From Rhabdophis nuchalis (taxonomy: Eukaryota > Chordata > Lepidosauria > Squamata > Natricidae), in assembly GCA_039707465.1 (NCBI GenBank), contig CM077643.1:326390919-326454918 (forward strand): 64,000 nt of DNA, written 5' to 3'. How positions within the stretch are numbered: position 1 is the stretch's first letter; each line of letters starts with the position of its first letter. The position numbers were made by a program, and so were the translations under genes. Positions 36,201 through 49,690 of this stretch are shown piece by piece. The notes beneath the pieces are model-generated. The model made no database searches. It had not been told where the DNA came from and saw nothing but the letters and a program-made list of their open reading frames with translations.

Positions 36201-39200
36201 ACAGAATACCCAAAAAATACTACTACTAAGCAGTAGATTAATTATACATATCTACAGTTGTACATATCTACAAATTCTCCTATTCACAAAAATTTACCGT
36301 TTCCCCAAAAATAAGACCACCTTTATAATAAGCCCAATCAAGCTTTTGAGCGCATGCACTGACATAAGCCCTCCCCTGAAAATAAGCCCTCCCTGAAAAT
36401 ATTGCAACCCAGCAGCAGCCATGAGGTGACTACACTCACTACCTCCTGCACCTCAAAAATAATAAGACTTCCCCGAAAATAAGATCAAGTATTTATTTTG
36501 GGATTCAAAAGAAAATAATATCTTGTCTTATTTTTAGCAAAACAAGGTATTTGTAATCTTAAATCAACATTCATGAAGTGTTCCTGGTTATTCAGCTACA
36601 TGTGGAGTACAGCAAAAATTACGAGCTTCCATTCTGTGCATGTCTTTTTTTATATTGGTAATCTTGCTGGTTAAAATGGCCCCTGAGCTAATGTTCTGAA
36701 TGTGAAGAGACTTTGGTGAGCCTTAAGAGAAAATATGCATGTTAGATAGGCTTTCTTCAAGTTTGACTTGCATTGTTATTGGCCATGAGTTCAATATTCA
36801 TGATTTAGCAATACATTATATCCAGAAAAAGGAGGAGCAAATTTGCCCATCTGTATATGAAACCACAACGGAAACTGCCAAATTAACTTCTGTAGTGTGA
36901 GGAAAGGATGGAAAGGTAATCCAAATTTGTAGATTTGTAAGATCATGATCAATTAACAAAAAAGCAGAGTAGGCCACAAAGTTGTGAAGCTTAAAGCCAA
37001 AGATGTTTACAGCCACCTTACGCCCTTCAAGGACATTGCTCTTACCCTTTTTGGCTAGTGCTAGTTGGTTTGCACATTTCAAAAGGTGATACAGGTAGTC
37101 CTCAACTTACAACCACAATGGAGTCCGGAATTTTGGTCATAAGTCTTTGAGGTCATTAAGAGGGTAACCACATAATGACTCAATTTTACATTTGCATCAT
37201 GGCTTTCCAAGACATCGTTGTTAAGTAGTCACGTGGGTCATTATGCAGAGAGTGGAGTGCCTCAGAGTTGGGGGAGTCCCAGTGCAGGACAAGTGCAAGT
37301 TAGAGAAAAGGGAAAGAAGCTGTAGCTGTCCCAGACTGATTCAGTAGTGCAGTGAAAAGGTGTCACACCCAGGAAGCGCAAAACTCTTGGGAAAACAAAA
37401 AACACAGTGGGATAAGAAATCAGCTCCCCCGCGGTAAAAAACAGAAAGTCTCCACACACAGCACAAAGCAGTTGCCCTGCTAGAAGCTCCAAATGCCTGG
37501 GTGGCTCCAGGTCTCAAATCTCCACAAAGTCCCGAATAGTTGGGACGTTCCAGTTCATCTGTCCTGCACCACGCCAGCTGACCTTCAGCATTTTCTTCCT
37601 CCCATTAAACTGCCTAGCCTGATCCTTTACAAGGAAGAAGATTATTGGTATGCACTTACTCAGAATTCATGATTTCACAGAACATTTAATACTGTAAATA
37701 ATATAAATTTATTGTACTAGTGTTTTTGTGTTTAACCACTCTGCCCCAGATTGGAGAATGCAAATATGACAGCTAAAATAGAACTTTAAAAACATTTGTA
37801 TTCCTCCCAACTGTTTCACAACTATATTGGAAACAAATCAGCCCTGATTCAGGAAAGGGAAAGAAGTATCTGTATCTGGAACATCAACTAAAACACATGA
37901 ATTTTTTATTCAGGAACAGGTCATCTGGAACCATCTGTTTCTCGAACAAGATGTTCTAAAACTGCTTTTAAACAACTCTTGTCACTTTCCTTCCAGGCAT
38001 CCTACAGGTGGATCCTTTATCCGCCCAAACAAGGCAAATTTTGGAGGAGATTTCCTTTCCGCTGTTAAGAAGAAGTATGAAGAGAATGAAAATGAGCACG
38101 ATCCAGAGAATGAAACAAGACTGCCATTCGTATTTGGAAGTAAAACAGTAGAAGCAGTTGGATTTGATTCCATTAAGAAAAAACAAAAGCAAGTACAGTT
38201 CCTCTGAAAATGAGCAGCATCATGTTGAATGGATTTCTAAACTATTGGAATGTTATTGATGCTACTAATACATTCATATGTTTATATCACATTCCCTATT
38301 ATAATTCTTGCCCTTGTGCAACTTTTCTACAATTTTACTGTATTATTTCTTAGATTTGTCCTGTAGCTTTGTATTTGTTATATGCATTGTAGCATGTTCT
38401 CTCTCAGAAAATACTCTGTCATACTGATGCTGTGTCTTTGGAGCTGCAGAACAGTAGCATAAAAGACACATCTGAGAAGGGGTCCTATTGCTCCTGCTGC
38501 TTTGGTAGTAGGCAGGATTTCAGCAGGCCTCTGATTAGAAAATCTCAGTAATTGATCTTGAAATATTGATATCTTTATCTTAAATAAAGTAAGGCAATGA
38601 AGCTTGTAGGGAAAGCATATACCATATTTTTCGGACTATAGGATGCACCAGACTATAAGACACATCTAAATTTGCAGGAGGAAAACAAGAAAAAAATAAT
38701 TTTGGGCCTCTGCGCATCGCGTTTTCACCCTCCTGGCTCCCAGAAACCCTCTGCAGTGCTGTGCACATCCTGTTTTCATCAAAAACATGCCTGTTTTTGG
38801 CCTCCAGAGTGCATGGAGAAAACGCAATGCGGAGGAATTGGGGCCCCAAAAACGGGCCCATTTTTGGCAAAAACTGGACATGCGGAGCACTACAGATTGC
38901 TTCTGGGGGCCTTGGAGGGAGAAACGCGATGCACAGATGATTTGGGGGGCCACAAATGCCAGTATTTGGTCTATAAGACGTACCTAAATTTTCATCCAAT
39001 TTGGGGGGGGGGATAGGTGCATCAAATGCTTCAAAGAATACGGTAACTCATTTTCCTTGGGTTTCATTTTCTTTTTGCCTAAATATTTTCTACTTCAACA
39101 GCATTTTGCCATACTTTGCATCATCTTGCCTAGCTTTCTTTTCTGTCTGTCCAAAAAAACCCTGATACTTCACTCTTATTAAGGACAAAAAATTACAATG

Positions 39201-42200
39201 TTCTTCTAATGAGACACTTTTTTGTAGGCAATTGAATACCTTGCGTGACATTTCAGTAGATAGGTGTGCCGTGAGTTTTGCAGGTCAAGAAGACGAAATC
39301 AGAAAATCATGCCCTAGTATCCTTTTTATATTGTCAAACTACTCATACAGTATGTGGTCTGAAGCATAGTGTTGATTTCAAGAATTATATAAGGTTATAA
39401 CTACAGGAAACGTCCTTAAACAAAATTAGTAGTCTAAAATAAAAACCTTTAAAACTACTGAAGAGGATTGGGGAAAATTTTGAAGATAATACAGAGGAAA
39501 AGTCTATTCTGGTAGCAGTACTCTAAACAGCATATGAAATTATGTTCCATTATTGAGAAAATAGATGAGGATGTTTTGGGGAAATACATCACAAATAAAT
39601 TGTAAAAGTCATAAATTTTACAACAGGTGATTTTAAATAAAATACATTTCTGGGGATGCGGAAAAAAAATCAAAACTATTTGAAATATCAAGAAAATAAT
39701 AAGATGGAAAATATTTAATATAAAAAAAACTATACAAATGAAACCCTATATATATAAATTAATGGAAAGTAATAATATTGTTTTCAATTGGAAAAAGCAC
39801 ATTAAAAATAATCCTGATTTTCATGGCTGAAATTGCAAAAATTACAAAACCATAATATCAAAAAGTACAACTTCTCTGTGGGAATGTTAGAATGAATATC
39901 TAATCTAAATTCTCTTGAGTTCATGGATATATCCTGGAGTCCTTTATACAGACCAAAAGTGGATAGTGCAGTTTCCTTGTCATTTTGTACATAAGCTGTA
40001 CAATAGGGTTTAGATTGTCTTTCCTCCCTTTTTTAAAACAGTCTCTTCTCAGAAAAAAAATGGGAAGAATATAAGGCATGTCTGATGTTGCCATATACAT
40101 GAAATGGCCCAACCTGTAGCTGTGCTTGCCATGACATCTGTCCCCAAATGGTCCCTGGTCAATAAAGTATTGCCTTCTCCCTACTAAACTCCAGTATTTC
40201 TTAAGTCCTTAAACTAGCATAGTGCAAGGTCATATTTCTTAAACTCAATCTTGCAAAAAATTTCTTAAATATATTTTGCTCAGATATTCGGCAGATAAGC
40301 TTATCAAGAAATCTTCTGTCATCTTGGAAAGAAGTATTAGCTATTGCCTGCCAAGTTGAAAATTTAGAAATACTTAATCTCAGGTATTCACAGATAATTT
40401 CATAATGTGTAGATGGGATTAGATTTACGTTTTGGGGAATTTTTTTTCTTGGACCAAATGAACATAATTTTTGCTGATTCCTCTTTTTCCACTTTGCCCG
40501 AAGAAAAGCTGTTCCAGCTTTTCCCTTGATTAGAGTCTCCTTGAACAATACAAGGTTCTACAAGGAAATTGTGAGAAAATCACATTTTCCTCTTCAATTC
40601 TTCCAATGATAATCTGTACTGGATTCCTGCCTTTTTGGAGAATGAAAGAGCCTTTTCATTTGTGAAAGAGAACACTAAACCCAGTCATTTATCTGTATCA
40701 AATATTGTCAAAGCATTTTAAATGTTTATGTTAATGGTATTAATACACACCTTACACTGTAGTTCCAACAAGCCGGCCTAGCCTAACCTCCCGTGGGGAC
40801 TTTTAGGAAGTTTTTAAATTGGGTATTTTAAATTTGGTTTTAGTACAGGATGGGAATGTTTAATATTTATTTTAAATTATATATTTATCTTTGTATTTGT
40901 GTGTTTTTAAATTTCCTGTACGCCGCCCTGGGTCCTCTGTGGAGAAGGGCGGGATATAAATTTAAATTAAAAAAAAAAAGTTCCTACTAGTTTTTAGTAT
41001 CCATCTCAAATTGTTATTTTTTCTTTAATTCTCTTAAGTGCCATCCTTACATGGTAAAGGATGAACTCCTTTTATGAATATATGTGCACCACCAGTATGG
41101 GGCTTTTTCTTTATTTTAGAAACAAGGCTTCCCTATAATTTGATCCTGGATTTAGGATCTTATGCCTTGAACTAATACCACAGATTTGATATGACTTAAA
41201 AGTGACATCTCTGAAATCTCAGTGTTTAACTCTGCAGTTGTTTCTGATATGAAATATGGGAGACCAATGTAAGCAAAAATGATAAATTAACAGAAATGTA
41301 AAAGAAGGCCTAATATAACTTTGTCTTTAAATTGCAATAGAAAAATTAATGTGCTATTTTTGTTCCATTTTCTAATGTGGTATTTTTTTCCTCAATTTTG
41401 GAATAGTGAAAACAAAATGAAATTTCCGTCTGTTCTACCACCTGCTTCACAAACATTTTGTAAACTCAGGGTTTTGGCACTTAATCAGACTGGAGTGACA
41501 TGGACTGAGGTAATACAATTTAGAGCTTTGAACGTTTATGGTTAGTTCTTAGTCATATCATTTGTAATTCTAATAAAACACTCAAAGATATATAAACCAA
41601 CATAAAATATGCAATTTTTGCAAAAGTGTATACATTAATTTTTTCCATGGGAAAAAAAACAGGTAAGGAATCTAGCTACCCTCACAATCTATTCTTCCTA
41701 TAGTTCCTGTAGGACATTACTTATGAAAACTTGAGAGAAAAATATATCCATATTTTGCCTCATCAATTTTGTTATTGATTGTATTGACGCTACGTAAACT
41801 TTGCTTAAATTGCAGCCTGTAAAAATCAAAAGAACAGTAGATTTTCTAATAAAATGATGCATGGTAATTCTTCTAGCTTTGCATGTCATACTAGCAGATG
41901 TTCTTCCCATTATGCAGATATGAACATGAATTTTTTTTCAAATGTTGAAATGTTTTCCAGCTTTTCTGAGTCAGACATAGAGCTTGTTAAAAGTTTCATT
42001 ATTTATTTAAAAGCTGTAGGTGCCATCTCAAGCCAGTGACTCTGATCAGTGAACACCTGGCTTCAAAGATTTCCCATCTTACTTATGAAGTAGTGCCCAG
42101 TAACATTTCCTATTCAATTTCGTTCCCTTCCAACTCCTGAAGCTTCCATTTCAAAATATGGGGAATATCATGAAATGTAGTTTTCTGGATCTTCACTATT

Positions 42201-45200
42201 CTTTCACTTTTCTGTTATGACATGAATGGGTTTGATTCCTAGTTCTCTGCATTTATATCTAGTAAGATGGCTCTCCCCATGGTTGAACTCAACATCCCTT
42301 CTAAGAATGAAAGTGGTTTTTTTTAAATGAAAGTAGGTTCCCTAACCATGAAATACATTTCAAGGTAGCTCTAAGTATTATTGAAATAAGTTTATAAAGT
42401 TGGTATTATTTGATTTTGTCTACAAAGGCAAGTGAAGTTTGTTGTTTGGACTAAATGGTGTTTTCCCTTTAGGTTCTTTTATGTGCTACAGGGTGGCCGG
42501 CTCTTGAAGAACTGTACCTTGTTTCCAATAACATTTCACTTTTAAAAAGGTATGAGAGTAATTATTCATACAGCCATTGTTTTACAGATATGATTCAGGT
42601 AGTTCTCACTTACCAACCAAATTGGGACTGGCAACTCCGTTGTTAAGTGATGCAGTTATAAAGTGAAAGGCACATGAACTTACAACATCAGTTTGTCAGT
42701 TCTAGCTGCAATCATTAAATGACTCACAGTTATCAAGCATGATATCACATGACAGCAATCTACAACTTTCTACCTGTTTCCCCATTTTCGTTGCTTTTCA
42801 GAGGCTGGCTGTGATAGTGATTTTGATTTTATTAAATTTATATTTATTCTCTGTGGTAGAGAATAAATAAATTTAAATTTATATTTAAATTTAAATTTAT
42901 TCTCTGTGGTAGGACTCAGGGCAGTGCACAGAAAAGTAAAAACCACAACACATACATATAATATAAAATGGGATTAAATAGTAAACCTGTGCTAAAATAG
43001 TTAAGACCAATTAAAATATTAACTTTAAAATTAGACCGTTAATCTATGCCAGGCCAGCCAGATGGAAAAAATGGGCTTTGAGCGTCCAACGGAAGAGGCA
43101 GAGGTCAGTAATGGTGCGGAGGTCAGGGGGCAGGTCATTCCAGAGGGCCGGACCTGCCACAGAGAAGGCCCTCCCCCTGGGAGCCGCCAGCCTGCATTGA
43201 CCGTCAGACGGCACCCTGAGGAGGCCCAGCCTGTGGGAGCACACCGGTCGATGTGATAGTCACAATCATTTCACTGTAGGTCACTGCAACTCATTAATGT
43301 GTTTTAATTGGCAAGTGCCAAAATTGCAGTCCGATGCCCATAGCCCCAAGGACCCATCATAAATCTCCTTTTTCATTGTCATAATTTCAAAGAATTGCTG
43401 AACAAGTAGTTAGTAAGCAAGGACTCTATATTGCATATTTTTCAGCATGTCCTGAAATTTCTAATTATGAATCATACTGATTGATGTGACTGTAAGGATT
43501 AGACTTTTATATTTATAGATATACTCCTGCGTGCGCATGTGTATATGTATCTTGTTTTTATATATAAAAACATCTTGCAGTAAGAGAATATATACTCTGT
43601 TTAAAACATTATTACAAACATGTCGACTATCCATTAATTAATATATAAATTAAGGATAGTTTGCTGACATTCAAGATTCAATATCATTTCATTATGATAT
43701 GCCCACCTTCCGTCCTGATTTGAGAAAAACCACAAACCAGGATCAGAAGCAGGAAATTGCCTTTGAGTAGAGTAGGGGAAGTAAACGGTGACAAAAGGAA
43801 TGCGTAGTTCTGAGTAGGTCTACTGCTTTATCTCTCCACCTTGCTGTTAAACTGTAGGTTGTGTGATAACCGCTCTTCCAGGTATAGTAGAGTCTGTAAA
43901 AACTATTGTATATATAGAATCAAATATCTCTAATCATTCTACATGGGGCTCCCCTTGAGATGCACTCGAGGGCTACAGCTGGTCCAGAACACGGCCGCGC
44001 GGGCAGTTATGGGAGCTACAAGATATCCACCCCAAACCACCCCAACGATGCCGTCGAGGTGCTGTCCCGGTGTCTGGAGGCCGTACGGATCTGGATGGGT
44101 AGTAACAAACTCAAACTCAACCCGTCCAAGACCGAGTGGCTGTGGTTTCCGGCACCCCGGTTCAGCCAGTTAAGTCCAACACTGGCCATTGGGGGCGAAC
44201 AACTGGCCCCCGTGGAGAGGGCGTGCAACTTGGGCGTCCTCCTGGATTCCCGGCTGTCCATGGAGGACCATGTGGCGGCCGTGGCCAGGGGGGCGTTCTA
44301 TCAGGTACGCCTGATACGCCAGTTGCGCACCTTACTGGACCGGGGAGCCCTTCGCACAGTCACTCAAGCGCTTGTGACATCCCGGCTGGATTACTGTAAC
44401 GCTCTCTACATGGGCTACTGTAACGCTCTCTACATGGGCTCTCTACATGTAGCTTCTGTGCAGAATGATTTCCAGAGTTTGGGGTACGAACTTAGTAGTA
44501 CAGGTTGTAGGCTTATCTTCTCAGAGGTTATACCAGTATACAAGGAACAAAAAGGAAAGGGCCAGTGCATAGCAGAGTTTAATGTGTGGCTAAAGGAGTG
44601 GTGTAAAAAGGAAGGCTTTGGTCTTATTAGTCATGATGCCTGCAGCTGGTCCAATGATAAACTGTACAAAAGAGATGGTTTGCACCCATCCAAGAAAGGG
44701 ACTGAGTTACTTGGCACTAAATTCACAAATTTCCTGGCTAAACATTAAAACTGAATAGTGGGGACAGAGAATCAATAGATAAAGAACATTTCTGTCCCCA
44801 GCAAACTAAAATTCATAGGGTTATCAGTGCGTGTAACATAGATATTTGTGCGGGTAATATTATCAACACTGCTGTCAAGCAAAACCAAACAATTAACAGT
44901 GAGTGCCATACCATGTACATGAACCATACAAGTGGCAAAGAAATAGGGGCAAAGAGAACCATAGTCAGGCATAACACAGGTTTCGTAGACAGAAAACACA
45001 GGGTCAATCAAAATTGACTCAAATGTCTATACACCAATGCACAGAGTATGAGGAATAAACAGGGTGAATTAGAAATTCAAGTAAATGAGGGCAGATACGA
45101 TATTGTTGCCATTACAGAAACTTGGTGGGATGAAACCCACAAATGGAACATACAGCTAGAAGGATTTAAATTATTTAAAAGAAATAGACCAAATAAAAGA

Positions 45201-48200
45201 GGAGGTGGAGTTGCACTATATATAAGAAATAATTACATCTCTACAGAAATAGAGCACAACAATGATGAGAACTATCTTGAATGTATTTGGGTCAATATTA
45301 AAGGTTGGGGGGGGGGGAATGATATTGTCATAGGTCTATACTACAGGCCACCCAACCAAGCAGAGGAAGTGGATGTACTTTTTGCTAACCAGCTAACAGG
45401 TATGTAGGAAGCACACTACAATAGTAATGGGAGATTTTAACTACCCTGACATCAATTGGGAAACAAACTCTGCACCAAGTGGAAGATCCAACAGGTTCCT
45501 AACAAACCTAGCAGACAACTTTGTTTCCCAAAAGGTAGAGAAGGGAACAAGGGGATCAGCAATATTGGACTTAATTCTCACTAACAGAGAGGAAATGATA
45601 GAAGGTGTAGAAGCTACAGGAACTTTGGGGGCAAGCGATCATGTAATACTGGAATTCAACATTATGCAAACAAAAGTAGTTGAACAAAGTCAAACTAGAG
45701 TCTTAGACTTTAAGAGAGCTAATTTCAATAAACTCAGAGAGAGCTTGGGAAGGATTCCATGGATGAGAATCCTCAAGGGGAAAACAACTCAAGAAGCTTG
45801 GGGAATTTTGAAAAATGAGATTATAAAAGCCCAGTCCAGCGCAATACCAATGAAGAAGAAAAATAACAGTTCCTAAAAGAAACCAGCATGGCTGCATAAA
45901 GAACTCTCTGACAAATTGAAAGACAAAAAGGATAAATATAAAAAGGGGGACATAACTAAGGCAAAATATCAGCAAATAGCCCGAGCCTGTAAAGATGAAG
46001 TGAGGAAAGCTAAGGCTCGCAATGAAGAAAGGCTTGCCAAAAAAGTAAAAAATAACAAAAAAAGCTTCTTCCAACATGTTAAAAATAAGAAAAAAGTTAA
46101 GGAAACAATTGGTCCACTGCTGGGAGAAAATGGCAAGAAGATGATAAGCAACAGGGAGAAAGCAGAACTATTTAACTCTTTTTTTGCATCTGTCTTTACA
46201 CAAAGGGATAAAACAGCCCAACCAATCAAAAACAGCACCACAAAAATCAGATTAGGAACACAAGTTGAAATAGGGAAGAAAATGGTAAGTGAGCACCTGT
46301 CTGCCCTGGACGAGTTCAAATCACCAGGACCGGATGGATTACACCCCAGGGTTCTGAAGGAACTGGCAGACGAGATCTCAGAACCACTGAACTATATCTT
46401 TCAGAGATCCTGGAGCACCGGGGAACTGCCAGAAGACTGGAAAAGAGCTGATGTGGTTCCCATCTTCAAAAAAGGAAAAAAAAACAGATTCAGAAAACTA
46501 TAGACCCATCAGCCTGACCTCAATACCAGGAAAGATTCTGGAAAAGATAATTAAACAACAAATAAGTGAACACCTAGAAGCAAACAAAGTAATAGCCAAA
46601 AGCCAACATGGGTTTGTCAAAAACAGATCATGCCAGACGAATCTAATTGCATTCTTTGACAAAGTGACAAAATCAGTGGACCAGAGGAATGCTGTTGATA
46701 TAATTTACCTGGACTTCAGTAAGGCATTTGATAAAGTAGACTACTATTAGATAAAGTAGAAAATTGTGGGTTAGACAGCACCACCACCAAATGGATTCGC
46801 AACTGGCTGACTAACCGCGCTCAACATGTAGTCCTCAATGGAACTGCATCTACATGGAAGGAAGTATGCAGTGGAGTCCCCCAAGGCTCTGTTTTAGGCC
46901 CAGTACTCTTTAACATCTTAATCAACGATTTGGATGAGGGGATAAATGGGGAACTCATCAAATTTGCAGACGACACCAAGCTGGCAGGAATAGCCAACAC
47001 TCCAGAAGATAGGCTTAAGATACAGAAGGATCTAGACAAACTTGAACATTGGGCACTATCTAATAAAATGAAATTCAATTGTGAAAAAAGTAAGGTCCTA
47101 CATATAGGCAACAAAAACCAAATGCACAAGTACAGTATAGGTGGTACCTTGCTCAATAGTAGCAACTGTGAGAGGGATCTTGGAATCCTAGTGGACAACC
47201 ATTTAAATATGAGCCAGCAGTGTGCAGCAGCTGCCAAAAAAGCCAACACAGTTCTAGGCTGCATAAACAGAGGGATAGAATCTAGATCACGTGAAGTGTT
47301 AATGCCACTGTATGGTGCCTTGGTAAGGCCACACTTGGAATACTACATACAGTTTTGGTCGCCACGATGTAGAAAAGACGTGGAGACTCTGGAAAGAGTG
47401 CAGAGAAGGGCAACCAAGATGATTAGGGGACTGGAGACTAAGACATATGAAGAACGGCTGCAGGAGCTGGGTATGTCTAGTTTGATGAAGAGAAGGACCA
47501 GGGGAAACATGATAGCAGTGTTCCGATATCTCAGAGGGTGCCACAAAGAAGAGGGAATCAAACTATTCTCCAAGGCACCTGGGGGCAGGACAAGAAGCAA
47601 CGGGTGGAAACTAATCAAGGAGAGAAGCAACTTAGAACTAAGGAGAAATTTCCTGACAGTAAGAACAATTAACCTCTGGAACAGCTTGCCTCCAGAAGTT
47701 GTGAATGCCCCAACCCTGGAAGTCTTTAAAAAGATGTTAGATAGGCATTTGTCTGAAATGGTATAAGGTTCCTGCCCACGCAGGGGTTTGGACTAGAAGA
47801 CCTACAAGGTCCCTTCCAACTCTGCTATTGTATTGTATTGTATTATTGTATTGTATTGTATTGGGGCTCCCCTTGAGGTGCACTCGAAAGGCTACAGTTA
47901 GTACAGAATGCGGCCGCGCGGGTGATTATGGGTGCCTCAAGGCAAACCCACGTAACACCTTTCCTGCGCGAGCTGCACTGGCTGCCTGTGACCTTTCGAG
48001 TGCGCTTCAAGGTGTTGACGACCATCTTTAAATCGCTCCATGGCTCGGGGCCTGGCTATATACGAGACCGCCTCCTGCCCCATACATCCCTTCGTCCGAT
48101 CTGCTCCCACAGAGAGGACCTTCTCTGGGTGCCGTCGGCGGGGTAATGCCGTTTGGCGACACCCAGGGGAAGGGCCTTCTCTGTGGCGGGCCCGGCCCTC

Positions 48201-49642
48201 TGGAACGACCTACCCCCTGACCTTCGCACTATCTCGGACCTCCGCCCCTTCCGCCAACGTCTTAAGACGTATTTATTTCAACAAGCCGGCCTAGGATAGC
48301 CCCCCGTTTCTGACTTTTAAAAAATAAATTATAATTTGGTAAGGTTTTAACATGGGTTTTAGCACGGGTTTAATTAATTTAATATATTTTAATTGATATA
48401 TATTGTATTTTGTGGTTTTAAATAATGCCTGTGTGCCGCCCTGGGTCCTAACGAGAAGGGCGGGGTATAAATTTAATAAAATAAATAAAAATAAAATAAG
48501 ATACTCCCATGTTACCCCACTCCTGCGCGAGCTGCACTGGCTGCCTGTGGCCTTTCGAGTGCGTTTCAAGGTGTTGACTATCATCTTTAAAGCGCTCCAT
48601 GGCACAGGACCTAGTTATTTGCGGGATCGTATCCTGCCCCATACATCCCTTTGGCCGATTCGCTCACACAGAGAGGGACTTCTCCGGGTGCCGTCCCCCA
48701 GGCAATGCCAGCGGGCGACGCCCAGGGGAAGGGCCTTCTCTGTGATGGGCCCGACCCTCTGGAATGACCTACCCCCGGATATTAGAATGACTACAGACCT
48801 CCGTGCTTTCCGCCAAAAATTAAAAACTCATCTGTTCCATCAGGCCGGCTTGGCCTAATTTATGCTTCTAGCCCCAGCCTGAATTTTCAAATTGTTTTAT
48901 CTGGTTTTAATGGGCTGCAATTTTAATTGTTCTTAAAATTTTAGTACAGGCTAATTTAATTCATTTTTTAATCTTGTTATGTATGGTATGTTTTTAGATG
49001 GTTTTTAATTTTCCTGTACACTGCCCCGAGTCCCTTAGGGGAGAGGGGGCAGTTTATAAATGTAATAAATTATTAATTAATTATTATTAATTTCTTGAAT
49101 CAACTTCAAATACATCAGTGAGGTTTTATTAGTGGAAACAGTAAAAAATGTATAGCACTTTCGGTTTTGTTTTCCTTTAAGATTTATTGTTTTTCACTTA
49201 TAATTACTGTTTGGTATTGTATTTGATTTTCTCCTGGTGCTCTGTTTATATTAGTAAAGAAGAAAAGAATTGTCAAGATAACTGAAATTTATGGATGAAA
49301 AAGTATTTATTTAAATGAAAATTATATTCCACTTATTTAGAGTGTATAAATTGTTTAGAGTAGTCAACCACAATCCATTTTCAAAATTGCATGAAATAAT
49401 TACAGAGAAGGGATAAATAAAACAAGCAAACAGGCACACTATCTAAACCAGTGGTGGGCAAACTTATTAGTCAAGAGAGCCAAATATCAACAGTACCATG
49501 ACTGAAATTTCTTTTGAGAGCCAAAAGGTGTGGCCTGTTTTGTGGGAGTGGCTCATGTGACCAGATGATCGTGGCCAACTTGGAAAATGTGGTGAAACTC
49601 ACTTAACGACGCTCCTGCTTAGCAACCAAAATTCATTCATTT

Positions 49643-49690
<48 letters not shown>

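Larger units (their letters stand above)
44447..47864 (+). mobile_element. CR1 LINE, 5'-truncated, inserted in the L2-like LINE
   Basis: In order: the end of ORF1 with an esterase-like C-terminus; ORF2 apurinic endonuclease ([29 protein letters not shown]); and reverse transcriptase ([53 protein letters not shown]). It ends with the CR1-type 3' end (GGTTTGGACTAGAAGACC, AAGGTCCCTTCCAACTC) and a (TATTG)n tail. L2-like sequence continues on both sides, showing a nested insertion. ORF2 is broken by several stops and shifts, so the element is inactive. Confidence 0.93.

Noticed and set aside
38191..38196. A GT donor (GCAA|GTACAG) for TBCE coding exon 3.
   Set aside because: Using it puts the next exon out of frame and meets a stop within a few codons; the GC donor fits frame and homology.
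39317..39380. Read-through of TBCE coding exon 4 into '...[12 protein letters not shown]', which looks a little like the leucine-rich repeat that should follow.
   Set aside because: It hits a stop and aligns poorly. The true next exon is at 40284-40383 ([12 protein letters not shown]), joins in phase and closes the gap exactly.
39921..40548. Minus-strand open frames opposite TBCE coding exon 5.
   Set aside because: No family is recognised, and the plus strand carries a conserved, correctly spliced TBCE exon here.
43960..44748. 262-codon continuous frame as one protein.
   Set aside because: It is a chance fusion of a mosaic L2-like RT piece with the CR1 ORF1 C-terminus at the insertion junction.
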